Part shown: positions 10,142 to 20,658 of the stretch, piece by piece
Numbering within the stretch: the first letter of the stretch is position 1
Layout: every line of letters begins with the position of its first letter
NCBI GenBank assembly: GCA_030142905.1
Contig: JASJOG010000159.1
Coordinates: 62,001-126,000, forward strand
Length of the DNA: 64,000 bases
Origin: Heliopora coerulea
Taxonomy: Eukaryota > Cnidaria > Anthozoa > Scleralcyonacea > Helioporidae
Reading direction: 5' to 3'
The notes under the pieces: model-generated
Database searches by the model: none
Seen by the model: the letters and a program-made list of their open reading frames with translations, nothing else
Told to the model about the DNA's origin: nothing
Program-made: the position numbers and the translations under genes

Positions 10142-13084
10142 TCACGCCACAGTTTCTTCAGTCAGGGATCGTGCTCGGCTCCTGCCCACATTATGCTGGG
10201 GCAAGGCGTATCTCAGTTGTTTCCAAAACCACTTGTTGTCTACGCTCAAGTAAGTGTTAGTCCTCAAGTACAACTTCAGTTCTTCATCAAGGGTTTTTAT
10301 GTCCACGTCGTCAAAAAGAACAATGATCAGATAATTAGTTCGGTCCCGGAGGACTTTTCGGTGCGCCGCGCGAAATTCCAGCATGCACCATTCGCTTCGG
10401 ATAAAACTCTTAGAAAGCACTAGGATCATTCGTCGGCTTGTCTTTACACTGTCGAAGATGTTCTGGAAAATGGGAGCTCCGACGAGGAAGTCCCGATCAT
10501 GAATGCACAATTGATAACAGGGATCTTCGTTTTCAAGTTTCTCTCTAAGTGTGTTCAATACCCAAGCACGGTCATGGCTGCTGTACGAAACGAATGCGTC
10601 GTAGATCTTAGATGGATCGGAGTCATCAAAGCGATCAAACGGGTGCCAACTGAAGTGAGTGAAAAGCAATAGCTTAAGCTCGCCCCTGAATCGGAAGATA
10701 AGACCTGACGCAATAATAAATATAAAAAGTAATCCTGCTAGAACGTATGGTAATGTTGTAGGAGGACCCGTTTTTCGAACATACTGGAGCGTGTTACGCA
10801 AGGAGCATATGAAATCATCATCCATTACAGAAATTAGAAGTTTTCCTGGGGATTTTCCTGAACTGCAAGAAACGCTTCGCGCTCCACCAACTAAAGCGTG
10901 GTCCACGCTTGGTAGCCACGTTTTCATCCACTTGTTCCTGCAATCGCACGGGAAGAAGTTATTTCGGATGTCAATCTTCGACAAGTTTAAACTTCGGAAG
11001 ACTTCGGGAAGAGTCGTTAACTGATTGGAGTTGAGAAAAATCTTGTTTAGTTTCGAAGAATTAAAAGAATTTGAACTAATGTACTGCAGACGGTTGTGAC
11101 TTACATGAAGTGATGTAACATTTCTCAGAGAACTGTGAAAAGTAAGATTCTGGATCTGGTTATACTCCAAGCGAAGTTCTATCGAACCTTCCGGTACTTC
11201 GTCGGGAAGCTCCGTCAAGCTTCGGTTTCGACAGTCTGCAAAGATCGGCAAACCTGCTGGGCGCTTATAGCACTTGCAAGGAACCGGACATTTGGGATGT
11301 TGTGTTTCACATTTAAGCTGCTCTTGTCGTATTGATAAAAATTTCGCGCCCCGTAACTCTTCTGGATAGTGGCACAACCAGCTGTTAAACTGAGCGATGT
11401 TAATTTCTTTATTATTTTTTATCCAACTCCATACCGCGCGTTGCAAGTTGTCTGCTAAACAGTCACACGTTAGTGGGTTATTTCTGATATTCAAAGTATA
11501 AACTTTAAGAATCCAGTGCAGCTTTAATGATCGTGCTTTACTAAGTTGTGTCACGCCAAACCGCTCAATATTGTTTCCGTCAAGTGTGATAATCTTTTTA
11601 CTGGGCTTTTCTTGCGAAGGGCATTTTTTGTCAAGGGAACCGAGATATTCTGCATGAATTAACGTGAAATCGTTCAAATCTAATGCATCCACTCCTTTCC
11701 AAAAGCTTCTTTGGTTTACGATATTATCCGACATATCAAACAATTCCAAATTGCTTGCAAGAAAAGTGTCCTTTGGAATGTGATCCAAATAATTTCCTTG
11801 AAGATTTATTCTCTTGAGAGAGTTCGAACGAAAACGCAAGGCTCCTAGATCGATAGTTTTCAATGAATTATTTTTAAGATTTATTTCTTCTATGTTTGCT
11901 AAGTCCTTTAAGAGTCCACTTTGGAAAGTGTGCATGACGTTGTAGCTTAAGTCAAGTCTACGAAGCTGTCGTGATTCTCGGAATGTTTTTTCAGATAATA
12001 AATTCAAGCGGTTGTTCGCTAAACTGATGTCAACGAGACCACTGGCTTTTCCAAAGATCTGGGCAGGGATTTGTTCAAGTTTGTTTAGACTGAGATCAAT
12101 CGCCTGAAGTTCGCTAATTTCGTCAAAGATGGTCGGATTCACGAACTGTAATCCATTGCCACGCAAAGACAACTTGTCCAAAGATCCAGCAACAAATTCA
12201 TATTCACTGACATCTAAACCAGGGTTGAAATCAACGCTGAAGAAACGTCTATAGACTCTCGGATTCACTGTGGCCTCTTCGGAATAGCCGTCATTTCTGA
12301 ACGCCGTGCGAGATAGATTGCGTGGGAGTTCCAACCTCGCTTTGCACCAAGGAAAATCTGGTGGTTTGTGCAAACGATTGGACAAGAGTATAAGGGACTG
12401 CAAGTTCGGCATAGTTTGCTGAAGAACTTCAGGAATGTGGGTCAGAGACATATTAATCAACTGCACTTCTGCCATTTTTTCCCAAACGAAAGACGTAAAC
12501 ATTTGCGGGAATCCCTTAATGGCTAAACTTTGTAAAACAAGTTTATTAACATCGAATAACCCCTGCAGATCGGCGACTGTTTGGTTTTTCTCTTCACGAA
12601 CTACAACATCTATTAAAGAAAGCATCCACAGATGGCTCGCTTGGCCCCAGGTTGAAAGATCCTTGGGGGTGACCTCACAAAAACCTCGAACATCAAGCGA
12701 TGATATGACGTCAAACTTGGTAAAATGTTCCGGCCGGAGGAACACGACTCGTACCGGGCTTTGACACTGCAGATAGAAGTCCAATTGAGATAGTCCAGAC
12801 TTCAAAGGAAGCCTTTGAAGAATCCTAGAGACATTCAATACACACACTTTCGAGGAATTCTGCGGTGGCAGAAGACAGTAAACCTCTTGGAATGGCACAG
12901 GATTGTTTCCAACTTTGACAAATGGAGTTCTTTCCGACGGAGGTGAACAGCTCACAGGACATTCCGTGATGGATATTGAATACTTCCGAGGACCTTCAGC
13001 TGGAAGACAACACACAAGTAAAAGTGTCTGTGAAATCGAACACCAGAAAGCCAGTACGCCTCTCATCGTGTTTAACGACACCAT
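10142..13084 (-). CDS. Toll-like receptor (LRR, transmembrane, TIR), single exon
   Basis: A type I membrane receptor of the Toll/TLR family, expected to sense ligands through an LRR ectodomain and signal through its TIR domain to MyD88-type adaptors. The 980-residue frame starts with a signal peptide (hydrophobic about 9-28; a second Met at 7 is an alternative start). LRRs of LxxLxLxxN type run about 180-525. The first LRRCT has the CDC motif at 540-542 with C571 and C592. An LRRNT follows with Cys at 599, 603, 605 and 618, then short LRRs at about 635-710 and a second LRRCT (C713, C715, C740, C760). The membrane segment is about 777-799. The TIR domain is about 826-963: box 1 YDAFVSYS (828-835), box 2/BB loop RDFLVGAPIF (864-873), box 3 FW (953-954). 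Two cysteine-rich caps make it a multiple-cysteine-cluster (Drosophila Toll-like) receptor. The BB loop has Val at the usual Pro position. Confidence 0.95.
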   Translation of the reverse strand: MVSLNTMRGVLAFWCSISQTLLLVCCLPAEGPRKYSISITECPVSCSPPSERTPFVKVGNNPVPFQEVYCLLPPQNSSKVCVLNVSRILQRLPLKSGLSQLDFYLQCQSPVRVVFLRPEHFTKFDVISSLDVRGFCEVTPKDLSTWGQASHLWMLSLIDVVVREEKNQTVADLQGLFDVNKLVLQSLAIKGFPQMFTSFVWEKMAEVQLINMSLTHIPEVLQQTMPNLQSLILLSNRLHKPPDFPWCKARLELPRNLSRTAFRNDGYSEEATVNPRVYRRFFSVDFNPGLDVSEYEFVAGSLDKLSLRGNGLQFVNPTIFDEISELQAIDLSLNKLEQIPAQIFGKASGLVDISLANNRLNLLSEKTFRESRQLRRLDLSYNVMHTFQSGLLKDLANIEEINLKNNSLKTIDLGALRFRSNSLKRINLQGNYLDHIPKDTFLASNLELFDMSDNIVNQRSFWKGVDALDLNDFTLIHAEYLGSLDKKCPSQEKPSKKIITLDGNNIERFGVTQLSKARSLKLHWILKVYTLNIRNNPLTCDCLADNLQRAVWSWIKNNKEINIAQFNSWLCHYPEELRGAKFLSIRQEQLKCETQHPKCPVPCKCYKRPAGLPIFADCRNRSLTELPDEVPEGSIELRLEYNQIQNLTFHSSLRNVTSLHVSHNRLQYISSNSFNSSKLNKIFLNSNQLTTLPEVFRSLNLSKIDIRNNFFPCDCRNKWMKTWLPSVDHALVGGARSVSCSSGKSPGKLLISVMDDDFICSLRNTLQYVRKTGPPTTLPYVLAGLLFIFIIASGLIFRFRGELKLLLFTHFSWHPFDRFDDSDPSKIYDAFVSYSSHDRAWVLNTLREKLENEDPCYQLCIHDRDFLVGAPIFQNIFDSVKTSRRMILVLSKSFIRSEWCMLEFRAAHRKVLRDRTNYLIIVLFDDVDIKTLDEELKLYLRTNTYLSVDNKWFWKQLRYALPQHNVGRSRARSLTEETVA

Positions 13085-14771
13085 TCAACCACGTTTCACC
13101 AAGATTTCAAACCAAAAACATAAACACGCCGAAGTTAACGCGAAAAAGTTTGGAAAGAGCTCCACTGGCCACGTAATGGATCCTGGCTCTTTGGTAGCTT
13201 TACCAACTAATAGATTCATGAGGGTGGATATCTGTGGTAAACTTAAGCGGGGAATAAATTACATAAGAGTTTCAATTGGTTGCAACTGATGGCGAGGGGG
13301 CGTCTGTGGGTGACTGCCCCAACAGAGAAATACTTATGCAGATGATCTATATTTAGCTATAGTAGAAACTCAGTCGAGTAATATTGCAAATGCTGCATTC
13401 TGATTGGCTACGCTATTCGCTAGCTATTCGTCGATAGATAGCAAGTAGCGAAAATGGCTTTCGCCTCTCGTTTTTGTGAACTTTCTGAAGACGAAATAGC
13501 ATGCTTACTTGAAAGTGCAATCGCAGAGAAAACGAAAAATGTTCTTTGCAAAGTGTGTTTCTACTAAAACAATTAGATTATTTGCTCTCGATTTCTATCA
13601 CCTCATAGAAATCTCGAGCTCATAATCTACTTGTTCAATATGAACGAGAATAATGTTGTGACCATGTTATACGTTATAACACTGACCCTCCGTGAGAAAA
13701 TGTTTGTGTAAACTGTATACCTTAACATGCCCGAATTCTTTACACGAGGCCTTTTAAGCGCGTCAAAGCGCGACACATAATGTTGTTCAATATTACGTTT
13801 CTGAGTATTGATCTCAAGTACGAGGGTTTTGCCCTCAGCAGGTGGGTAGTATTGCGTTTAGAACATTCTAAGACAACAGGAGACAATGTAATTATGTTAG
13901 TATGTTCCTAATTCTGAACCGTAGATATTACACAACATGCCGCTAGTGCATTCACCGACATGTTTTGAATAAATCCAACTTTTATTTTACGCAGGCTAAT
14001 GCCTGATTAATTTACTCCTGAAGGGAAGACGTCTCGGACAAGAAAAAATTAAAATCTGGTTTGATTATTATAACAAAACAAAGTCCCTGCAATATTCTTG
14101 TGTTCGGTTCCATGGGAGTTTTCCAACAATTTCCATAATATAGATTCTGAGCGAGAGATGGATGGAATCCGTGTTCTTGCTTCGAAAAAGGAATATTCCG
14201 GTATGATTTAGTTCAGTTTTTTGCTACGCCAAAATAAACTGCTTTGTTGTCTTCGGAGTCGTTGGATTTCATCGATAAATTAACTCTTCCCCTGCAGGAA
14301 CTCTCTTCTTGACGAGTAAAATCGTTTGCCGTTAGCCCGAATAAAATAATACAAGTTTTCGGTCGCTTAGCCAGCGTAGTAGCCCGACTTTTCACCCGGG
14401 CGCACTTTTCTCCGGGTGAAAATCCGAGCGAAAAGTCGGGCTGCGACGCAGGCTATCTGTCGCTGGGGAACAGTTAATTGAGGTGGTTATGACTCTTATC
14501 TTCGGAAGCTCTCCCCTTAACAAGTAAAGTTGTCTGGCTTTAGCGAGAGTAAAATTGTACGAGTCTTTAGCCGGGAAGAGTTAAGACCCTGAAAAGTTCA
14601 GTTTAAATATAAAGTTACTAACGTCTGGACAAGTGGTTTTTTTTTTTTTTTTTTTGTTTTTTTCTGTCGTTTGTGATTTCACACGGTACTGAACAAATAA
14701 GAGGCCAACCTTCACCGACGGGTCTTTCATATAAGTGACAGAGTATGCAAATGCAAGGGTTTACAGCTGGG
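13085..14771. other. 5' flank of the Toll-like receptor gene
   Basis: It should contain the receptor promoter and 5' UTR. A short frame at 13454 is described separately. A poly-T run lies at about 14637-14655. No further conserved gene is recognised. Confidence 0.4.
13454..13567 (+). pseudogene. Possible transposon-derived ORF start (recombinase-like), fragment
   Basis: A 37-residue frame begins MAFASRFCELSEDEIACL and stops at 13565-13567. The start resembles the N-terminus of repeated cnidarian ORFs linked to tyrosine-recombinase (Crypton-like, DUF3504) elements. That link is from memory and unverified. A second short frame, starting near 16294 (plus) after the motif CCTCCGAGGAAAACAAG, has a comparable MAF start. 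No recombinase catalytic residues are present. Confidence 0.25.
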
Positions 14772-15041
14772 GGTGTTGGTGGCACAGCGACAGTGCACGT
14801 GTCTCTCACCACTGTGACGACGAATCGATTCCGGCTCCGTGCAGTTATCTGATGACAGTTACCTTGGTCACATGTGAGAAGAGTGTTGTCCCGTTTGATT
14901 CTACCAAGCATCGCAGGTTTTCTCCAGGTACGCAGGTTTCCTCCTGTAGTAACACTGGACCCACGAGGGGTGCCCCTTACTGGGCCTCAAGGGAAAACAG
15001 CTCAGGTAGCTGATAGGGTTATCCAGTATAAATAAAGGCAC
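14772..15041 (+). repeat. tRNA-derived SINE, family A, full copy
   Basis: A full-length copy of a repeat found at least five times in the window. It has an A-box-like TGGCACAGCGACAGTGC and, after a tRNA-like spacer, a B-box-like region, followed by a conserved body and a tail ending in a TATAAATAAAG motif. Other copies: 21577-21717 plus 23697-23816 (split by a LINE), 24384-24655, about 62097-62327 (minus) and about 56825-56999 (minus, degenerate). Confidence 0.85.
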
Positions 15042-17689
15042 TTCCTGTCAAGGTGTTCAATGCCCGGTGACTTAAAAATTGTCATGATTACATTATCTAC
15101 ATTCTGGTCCTGAATTACTTATTGAGTACAGTTCTTATAGCTAGTCTCTTCTACTGTTTATCGCCACCCACCAGTGAGTGGGAGGACAAGGAGGACGCTT
15201 ACGACATTAGAATTTAAAAACTCTTCACTGATGAGATCAAATACTGGGTACCAACTACAAAGCAAGATTCGGTTGTGAGATTTCCATGACATTACATTGT
15301 CTGTGGACTGTTGAACTATATCCACGACTGCCGGAAAATTAGTGCAAAGAGGTCGTAATGGAATAATAAATGTGACTCACAATCAATACTGACACTTAAC
15401 TTTCTCTGTAAGAAGGATGGTATATAGCAGTATCGGCGTCCTTAACTCCACTTTAGGCACCACCCAACCCCATTGCTAACTTGAAAAATGACAAAAATGA
15501 TGCTAGCTGCGGTATGAAAATAATATAAGCATCTAAATTTTTTTCATGACATCACAATATGGCGCCATCTCATTTTTGCACCCAGGGGCATATGACACCC
15601 CTGTCCCCCATTGCTATAGACACTAATCAGGAGGATGACAAGCAAAAGCAAAAGCGCACTTGTAACCCAACCGAGTATGGGAGAAAATAATCGCGTTACC
15701 TTCCAGTTAAACTACGGCTGTCGTATGGTTTGTGACATACACGATGTAAATTTATTAAACTACTTATAAATCACAAAGTCACATAGTAAAAAAATCATGT
15801 AATATCATTCTAGACACGCCTACTTCGAATGAACTGATCTGCCACTCCGTCTGTTTGTCCGTCGATTTAAGACGCTTAACGATTGACCTGGGCACTGTAG
15901 CTTTCTTTACTGGCAGTAATATATGCAGGTATATCATGACATATTCTGTTCATGTCACCTTGAGGATGATTCTGAAATGGAATCGAAACACTGCACATCC
16001 TCATGGATATAAAGCGTTCAGCTGTCACGAGAATCTCTCGTGCACTCAAAGTGGATTAAACGAGCGTACTGTTCCCATTTGACTCGACGGCTTCACTGTG
16101 GAACAGTAGTCCGGAAACCCGAAGATGCAAGCTCGAACCCCGCACAAGTCAACTTCTCTAGTTGACTTAAACAGTGTAGGTATATCATAAATTAGCGTAT
16201 ATATCGCAGGTGAAGTGTTTTTGCGCAATCTGATTGGTTCTTCTATCTCGGAATATCTTGTACTATTCACCTCCGAGGAAAACAAGATGGCGTTCAGTTT
16301 TGTTTCAGTTACGGAAGAAGGAAATTGTTTTGAATAAACTAAGCCGCCATGCCAGACAATACCAAAAAAGTAACGAAATTTGGCAATAATGTATCCAGGA
16401 ATATGCATTTCCCTTACAATTTAGCAATAAATGCACTCAGAATGTGTTTCAAAATGTCTTGTTTACAAACGACGAGCGGGCGACAGGCCGACGTTCCGTA
16501 AAAGTGTCTTAAAAAATTTAAAGAAGTGTGTGAAAACATTTATGCGAGGTATATGCTAAAACAATTATTCACCTCAGTGTCGGTGAATAGCATAGATATT
16601 TACCTCCACTTCTGTTTAAGAGAATAAACTTGGGATAATTAGGGCCAAATGCTCTCGTAAAGGTTCTGTATAGCTGTTTATTTTGCAAACAGTCGTGTGT
16701 GCTATTGCTTCAAATGCCATGCACAAACAGTATGGAAGTTATGGCCAGGTATCAAAGCTGCAATTATCCCTGGTGATGTACTGCTTTGCTTATTCCACGG
16801 TTTTACGTACTTGGTTCTTTTTAGCATAATTAACTACATCGTTTTAACTGACGCTCACAAGAACCATGCCATTTGTAGTAAACCATTTAGTTAAATCTCG
16901 GTTACATTTCTTTATTCGACCTTTATGTTCCTTTACTTAATCCTCTTTGGCATTTATTCTACCACAAATTTGACACTTACTGATCACTAGTTTGTGGAGT
17001 GTTAAAGACTAGTGGTTCTCCAAGAAAACATGTTAAGGAATTGTAGGGTGAGTGCCAATGTTCGATAGGGGGAAATTCGTGTCTCCTCCTCGGATGGTGA
17101 GATGCTGCAAGACACGGTGAGGCAACAAACCAATTTGTGGGGGGTGGGGGGTGAGAAGCCTGACCAAATCCCACTTCAGGTCCGCATGAAGTAATGATAG
17201 AGAACTGTAAATTGATGAACGAAATGTTATGTGATGATATTTTTCACTATCTACAGAGAAGTTTGGTTTTATTTTCAATTATTCATGAAAAGACTGCACG
17301 CAAGAGAATGATGTCCGATGACACAGCGGACTCACATGTAAACTCTCCACACATTGCGTATACGAGATACTCAAGTTGATGGCTGGCTCAATACTTTTAA
17401 TCACATTAAGTTTTCAAACAAGTTTGTAGTTATACATTGGCATAAACGGGTTCTTTCATGTCTTTCATCCACCACGTCAACTGATTTCCTTCCGAAAACG
17501 TTTCGCTAATGGTGCAAATGAAATGAAGTAATCAAAATCTGATTCCAAGTTCCAGCACCATTTGCCAACGGTTACGCTGAATACAATTATCGTTATGTTT
17601 ATTGGTCCAGTATCAGACAGTCATAACTAAATTGCACGATATCGGATGTCAGAATTTTCTTGTAATGAAATCAAAGAACTTGTGGCCAA
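15042..17689. other. Intergenic stretch with SINE remnants
   Basis: No conserved gene is seen. It contains the SINE copy at 15955-16190. Short open frames such as 16046-16408 (minus) and 16697-16894 (plus) have no recognisable domains. Confidence 0.5.
15955..16190 (+). repeat. tRNA-derived SINE, family B, degenerate
   Basis: A segment at about 16070-16160 matches the tRNA-like part of the repeat at 26700-26800, including the CGGAAACCC word and the flanking GTTGACT motifs. The boxes have drifted, so it is an old copy. Confidence 0.6.
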
Positions 17690-17990
17690 GCTCTTGGCAA
17701 CGGCCTTCGTAGCTCATTTGACAGACCACCGCACTGGATTGGCAGGTTCGCAGATTCGATTCGCAGCCGTAGGTGGCAGAGTTGCTTCTTAAATTGTAAG
17801 GTTCTGGCATTCAAAAGTCTCCATCATATAGACCTTGAGGCACGGTTGGGGTGATACGCCAATTAATAACCGATCGGTTGCGATAATATCAAATACAGGA
17901 ACATACTAATTGGTGTATACTTGTATAATGCGTATACTAATTCATCGCTGACCGAGGTAGAATGTGTGAATCAACCATTACCATTACCAC
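17690..17990 (+). repeat. tRNA-derived SINE, family C
   Basis: A tRNA-like head (about 17708-17775) shows an A-box-like TAGCTCATTTGACAGACCA and a B-box-like GATTCGATTCG. An unrelated body follows and ends in an ATTACCATTACCACC simple tail. It differs from families A and B. No further copy was found in the window. Confidence 0.55.
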
Positions 17991-20560
17991 CAAACATATC
18001 GGTATCATCTTATGTCTCACCATTTTATGCATTCTCACTTGTGAGAAAAGCATAAAAGCACTAACTAGTACGGCGGAATGACAAAACGCTAATCAGTCTG
18101 TCCTTCCTCACTGCAAGAATCTCAGGCTTGAGGGTTGATGTCAAATGACAAGTCGTTGACAAAAGCCATATAGCGATATGGCGACTTAAAAGAATTACTA
18201 AAGGTATCGAGGCAAGCGTAATTTTTAGCATAGCCCCACACGCAGTTACATATTTTTTGTAGGGGATACTTCAGTTAATTGTCAGAGAGAAGCGTACTCG
18301 ACCACCTTGTTATATCGATGTTTGAGCAAGAAGGCCAGGGTAAGTTCACATCATGCTTTATGTTGTCTTTAAGCGATGCCGTTTTCCCGCGCATTGGAAT
18401 AGGGAGCTAACCAGGCTTACTGAAATATAAGAAAGTTTAAAGACGATGTACTTCCAAAATCTAAAAAACGCAGAACTAAGATTAAGCGAAAGCCTTAACA
18501 GACTGTCCAACCATCCTGCTTGAAGAAACAAGGGTTGGAGGATATTTTCGTCAAATTTTAATAGAGCAGATATCCTTCGGATACCTGGTTAAAAAGTGGC
18601 ATCAATGGTAAACAGATGGACGAAATGAACAGGACGTAAATTTGGCTGGTTGCATTTTAATAAGTCAGTAATATCCGATTTCAGCTCGAACTTCGTCTCG
18701 ATGAATATGTCTTAGTCTGAGGAATTACGATACTTTGTCTCTCATGGCAGTATCATTTTTTGTAAAAAAACAAGCGAGAAATGACGATCAATTTACCGAA
18801 ATTATCGTCCGAGATTGCTAGAAATGGTGTTTCAAGACGTCAAAATTTCAAAATTCTCTAAGGGAGCATACCCCCAGACTCCCCTCGGCAGACTGCCCTG
18901 CCGACTAAGTGAGGTTCTTGGGTTGGAAAGTTTGCCTCAATCAAAGTGAACGGTTCTAAGCAGGAGGCTTTCGGTCAAAACCCAAGTTTTTCTCTCTAAA
19001 AATTTCGACAGCATACCAAGTATTCTTCTCATTCACAACAGACTACTTATAATGCAATCACTGATAAATTTGTGGGAACAAAACGAATAGACAAGTCACT
19101 ATCCTTCGTGCAAGAAAAGGATGCTCGCAGTTTCTCTTGCGAATTGCTTAACATCTTCATCTACATGGACACAATATTGAGGGGTGAATGGGGGTTAAAA
19201 TCATCATGCTCATCCTTCACGCAACTACAAGAAAACTTTTTGGACTGTTCCAACTAAATTTGTCAATGATTGTGCGCAGCACTCGTGCAAAAGCTTATGA
19301 TCAGTGCCTGCAGTCTTTACATAACGGCCTTCGACGAGATTCGACGTTGCATTCTGTCAAGGTCGTGGCAAGAAGGTATACCTTAGAAGGAAAATTAGGA
19401 TCAGGCTTAGGATAGGTTAGTACTAGCGTTAGGTTTGGGTTAGGATTAGGGTTAATCCTACCCCAGCCCCGAGCCTCACCCTAATTCTCCTTCTCAGGTA
19501 TGCCTTCTAGCCACGACCATTTTGTGAACTTGTCGTCGCGAAAGATTGAGAAACGTTTATTCCAATAATCAAGGTTCGACGAAAAGGGATAAAGCCCACC
19601 AAAAATTTTCATCCAACTCGTGTGACCAAGTGCAGATGAACATCAGGCGATTCAAGTCTTCTAAGACGCCAACTTGGTGGAAAACAATATTTGAACAAGC
19701 TGTTCACCCACGGATTTCACTCAAACTTGGCATCTGCATTACGTCAGTAACTATCTGATATTGGTGTCAATTCAATGACGATGAATCTCCAAGGCCAAAT
19801 TCAGCGTGCTCGCTAATCCCATTCTTTTCAAGCGTGGTCTTGATACGCAAGAAATGCAATGTTATTGACATTACGCGTTCAAAACATCTGCCAACCCACG
19901 CCTCTACTTTCACAACAAATCAGCGTGCTCTGGCCGCACTTGTATTCAATTGCAACTTGTTAGCATAGTCAACCTGAGCCTTTCGCTTGGAAAATTTCTG
20001 ACATGTTATAGAATAAAGAAAGCTGTATCACCTGCGCCGGGAATACACTTCAGTCACAAATGACACAGTATAGGAAACAAAAGTGCCTCATGGTTCAGAG
20101 TTTCACAAAGAACACCATTTCTGGAAATCGTTTTTCAAAACTGCAAGTAGCAAGAAAAACTAGAATGAAGCTCTTCTTTTCATGCAGGTACAAATTTTGG
20201 CGACGTTGCATGTCAGTTATAGCAGTTACACCCTTTTGTGCAAATGCAACATTTTTCACGACACAAGTTCCATGAAAAATTACGTCACGTAACATGGCCT
20301 TAGAGCAGCTCCGGCGGGGAAACTAGTGACATCTCGCCCAAGTCTAATTTCCCTTCTGTGAAATTTTCCACGCGGGTAGCATTTTCCTTTTGTCTTATGA
20401 GCTGTCAGGTGGACGAAGTTTGAAAAGACAAAAATATTCTTCGGCCTATCGCAACTTCGCACACCATTACTAGCCACCTTCCGGGAATTTATGCCCTACA
20501 TTCCCTTCCAAACATATCCCATCCGCAAATAAAAAATGAACAAATTTGAAATATTACGCC
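17991..20560. other. Intergenic stretch before MDH1 3' end
   Basis: Nothing convincingly coding was found. It contains the dispersed repeat at 18835 and degenerate telomere-like words at about 19385-19460. The 3' UTR of MDH1 lies at the right end. Confidence 0.5.
18835..18935. repeat. Dispersed repeat with CCCCC-rich inverted core
   Basis: A motif with an AAATTTCAAAATT stretch, a GGGAGCAT word and then CCCCCAGACTCCCC. Related copies lie near 55490-55560 (inside the hAT end) and 58795-58855, and a weaker one near 28150-28190. The copy at 55490 suggests it derives from the terminal region of hAT elements. Confidence 0.5.
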
Positions 20561-20658
20561 ATTTTTAATTTTGTCTACTTGAATGCGTAAATCTCACAGT
20601 TAATCTGCACCTCTCCTGCTTATGGGTCTGTCTACAGCTTCGCTTGACCTTCTTGTAG

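Noticed and set aside
12903..13289. 128-residue plus-strand frame over the start of the Toll-like receptor
   Set aside because: Antisense shadow of the signal-peptide region of the receptor; no family features.
19385..19460. Telomeric repeat suggesting a chromosome end
   Set aside because: Only a few irregular TTAGGG-like words, with unique sequence and genes on both sides.
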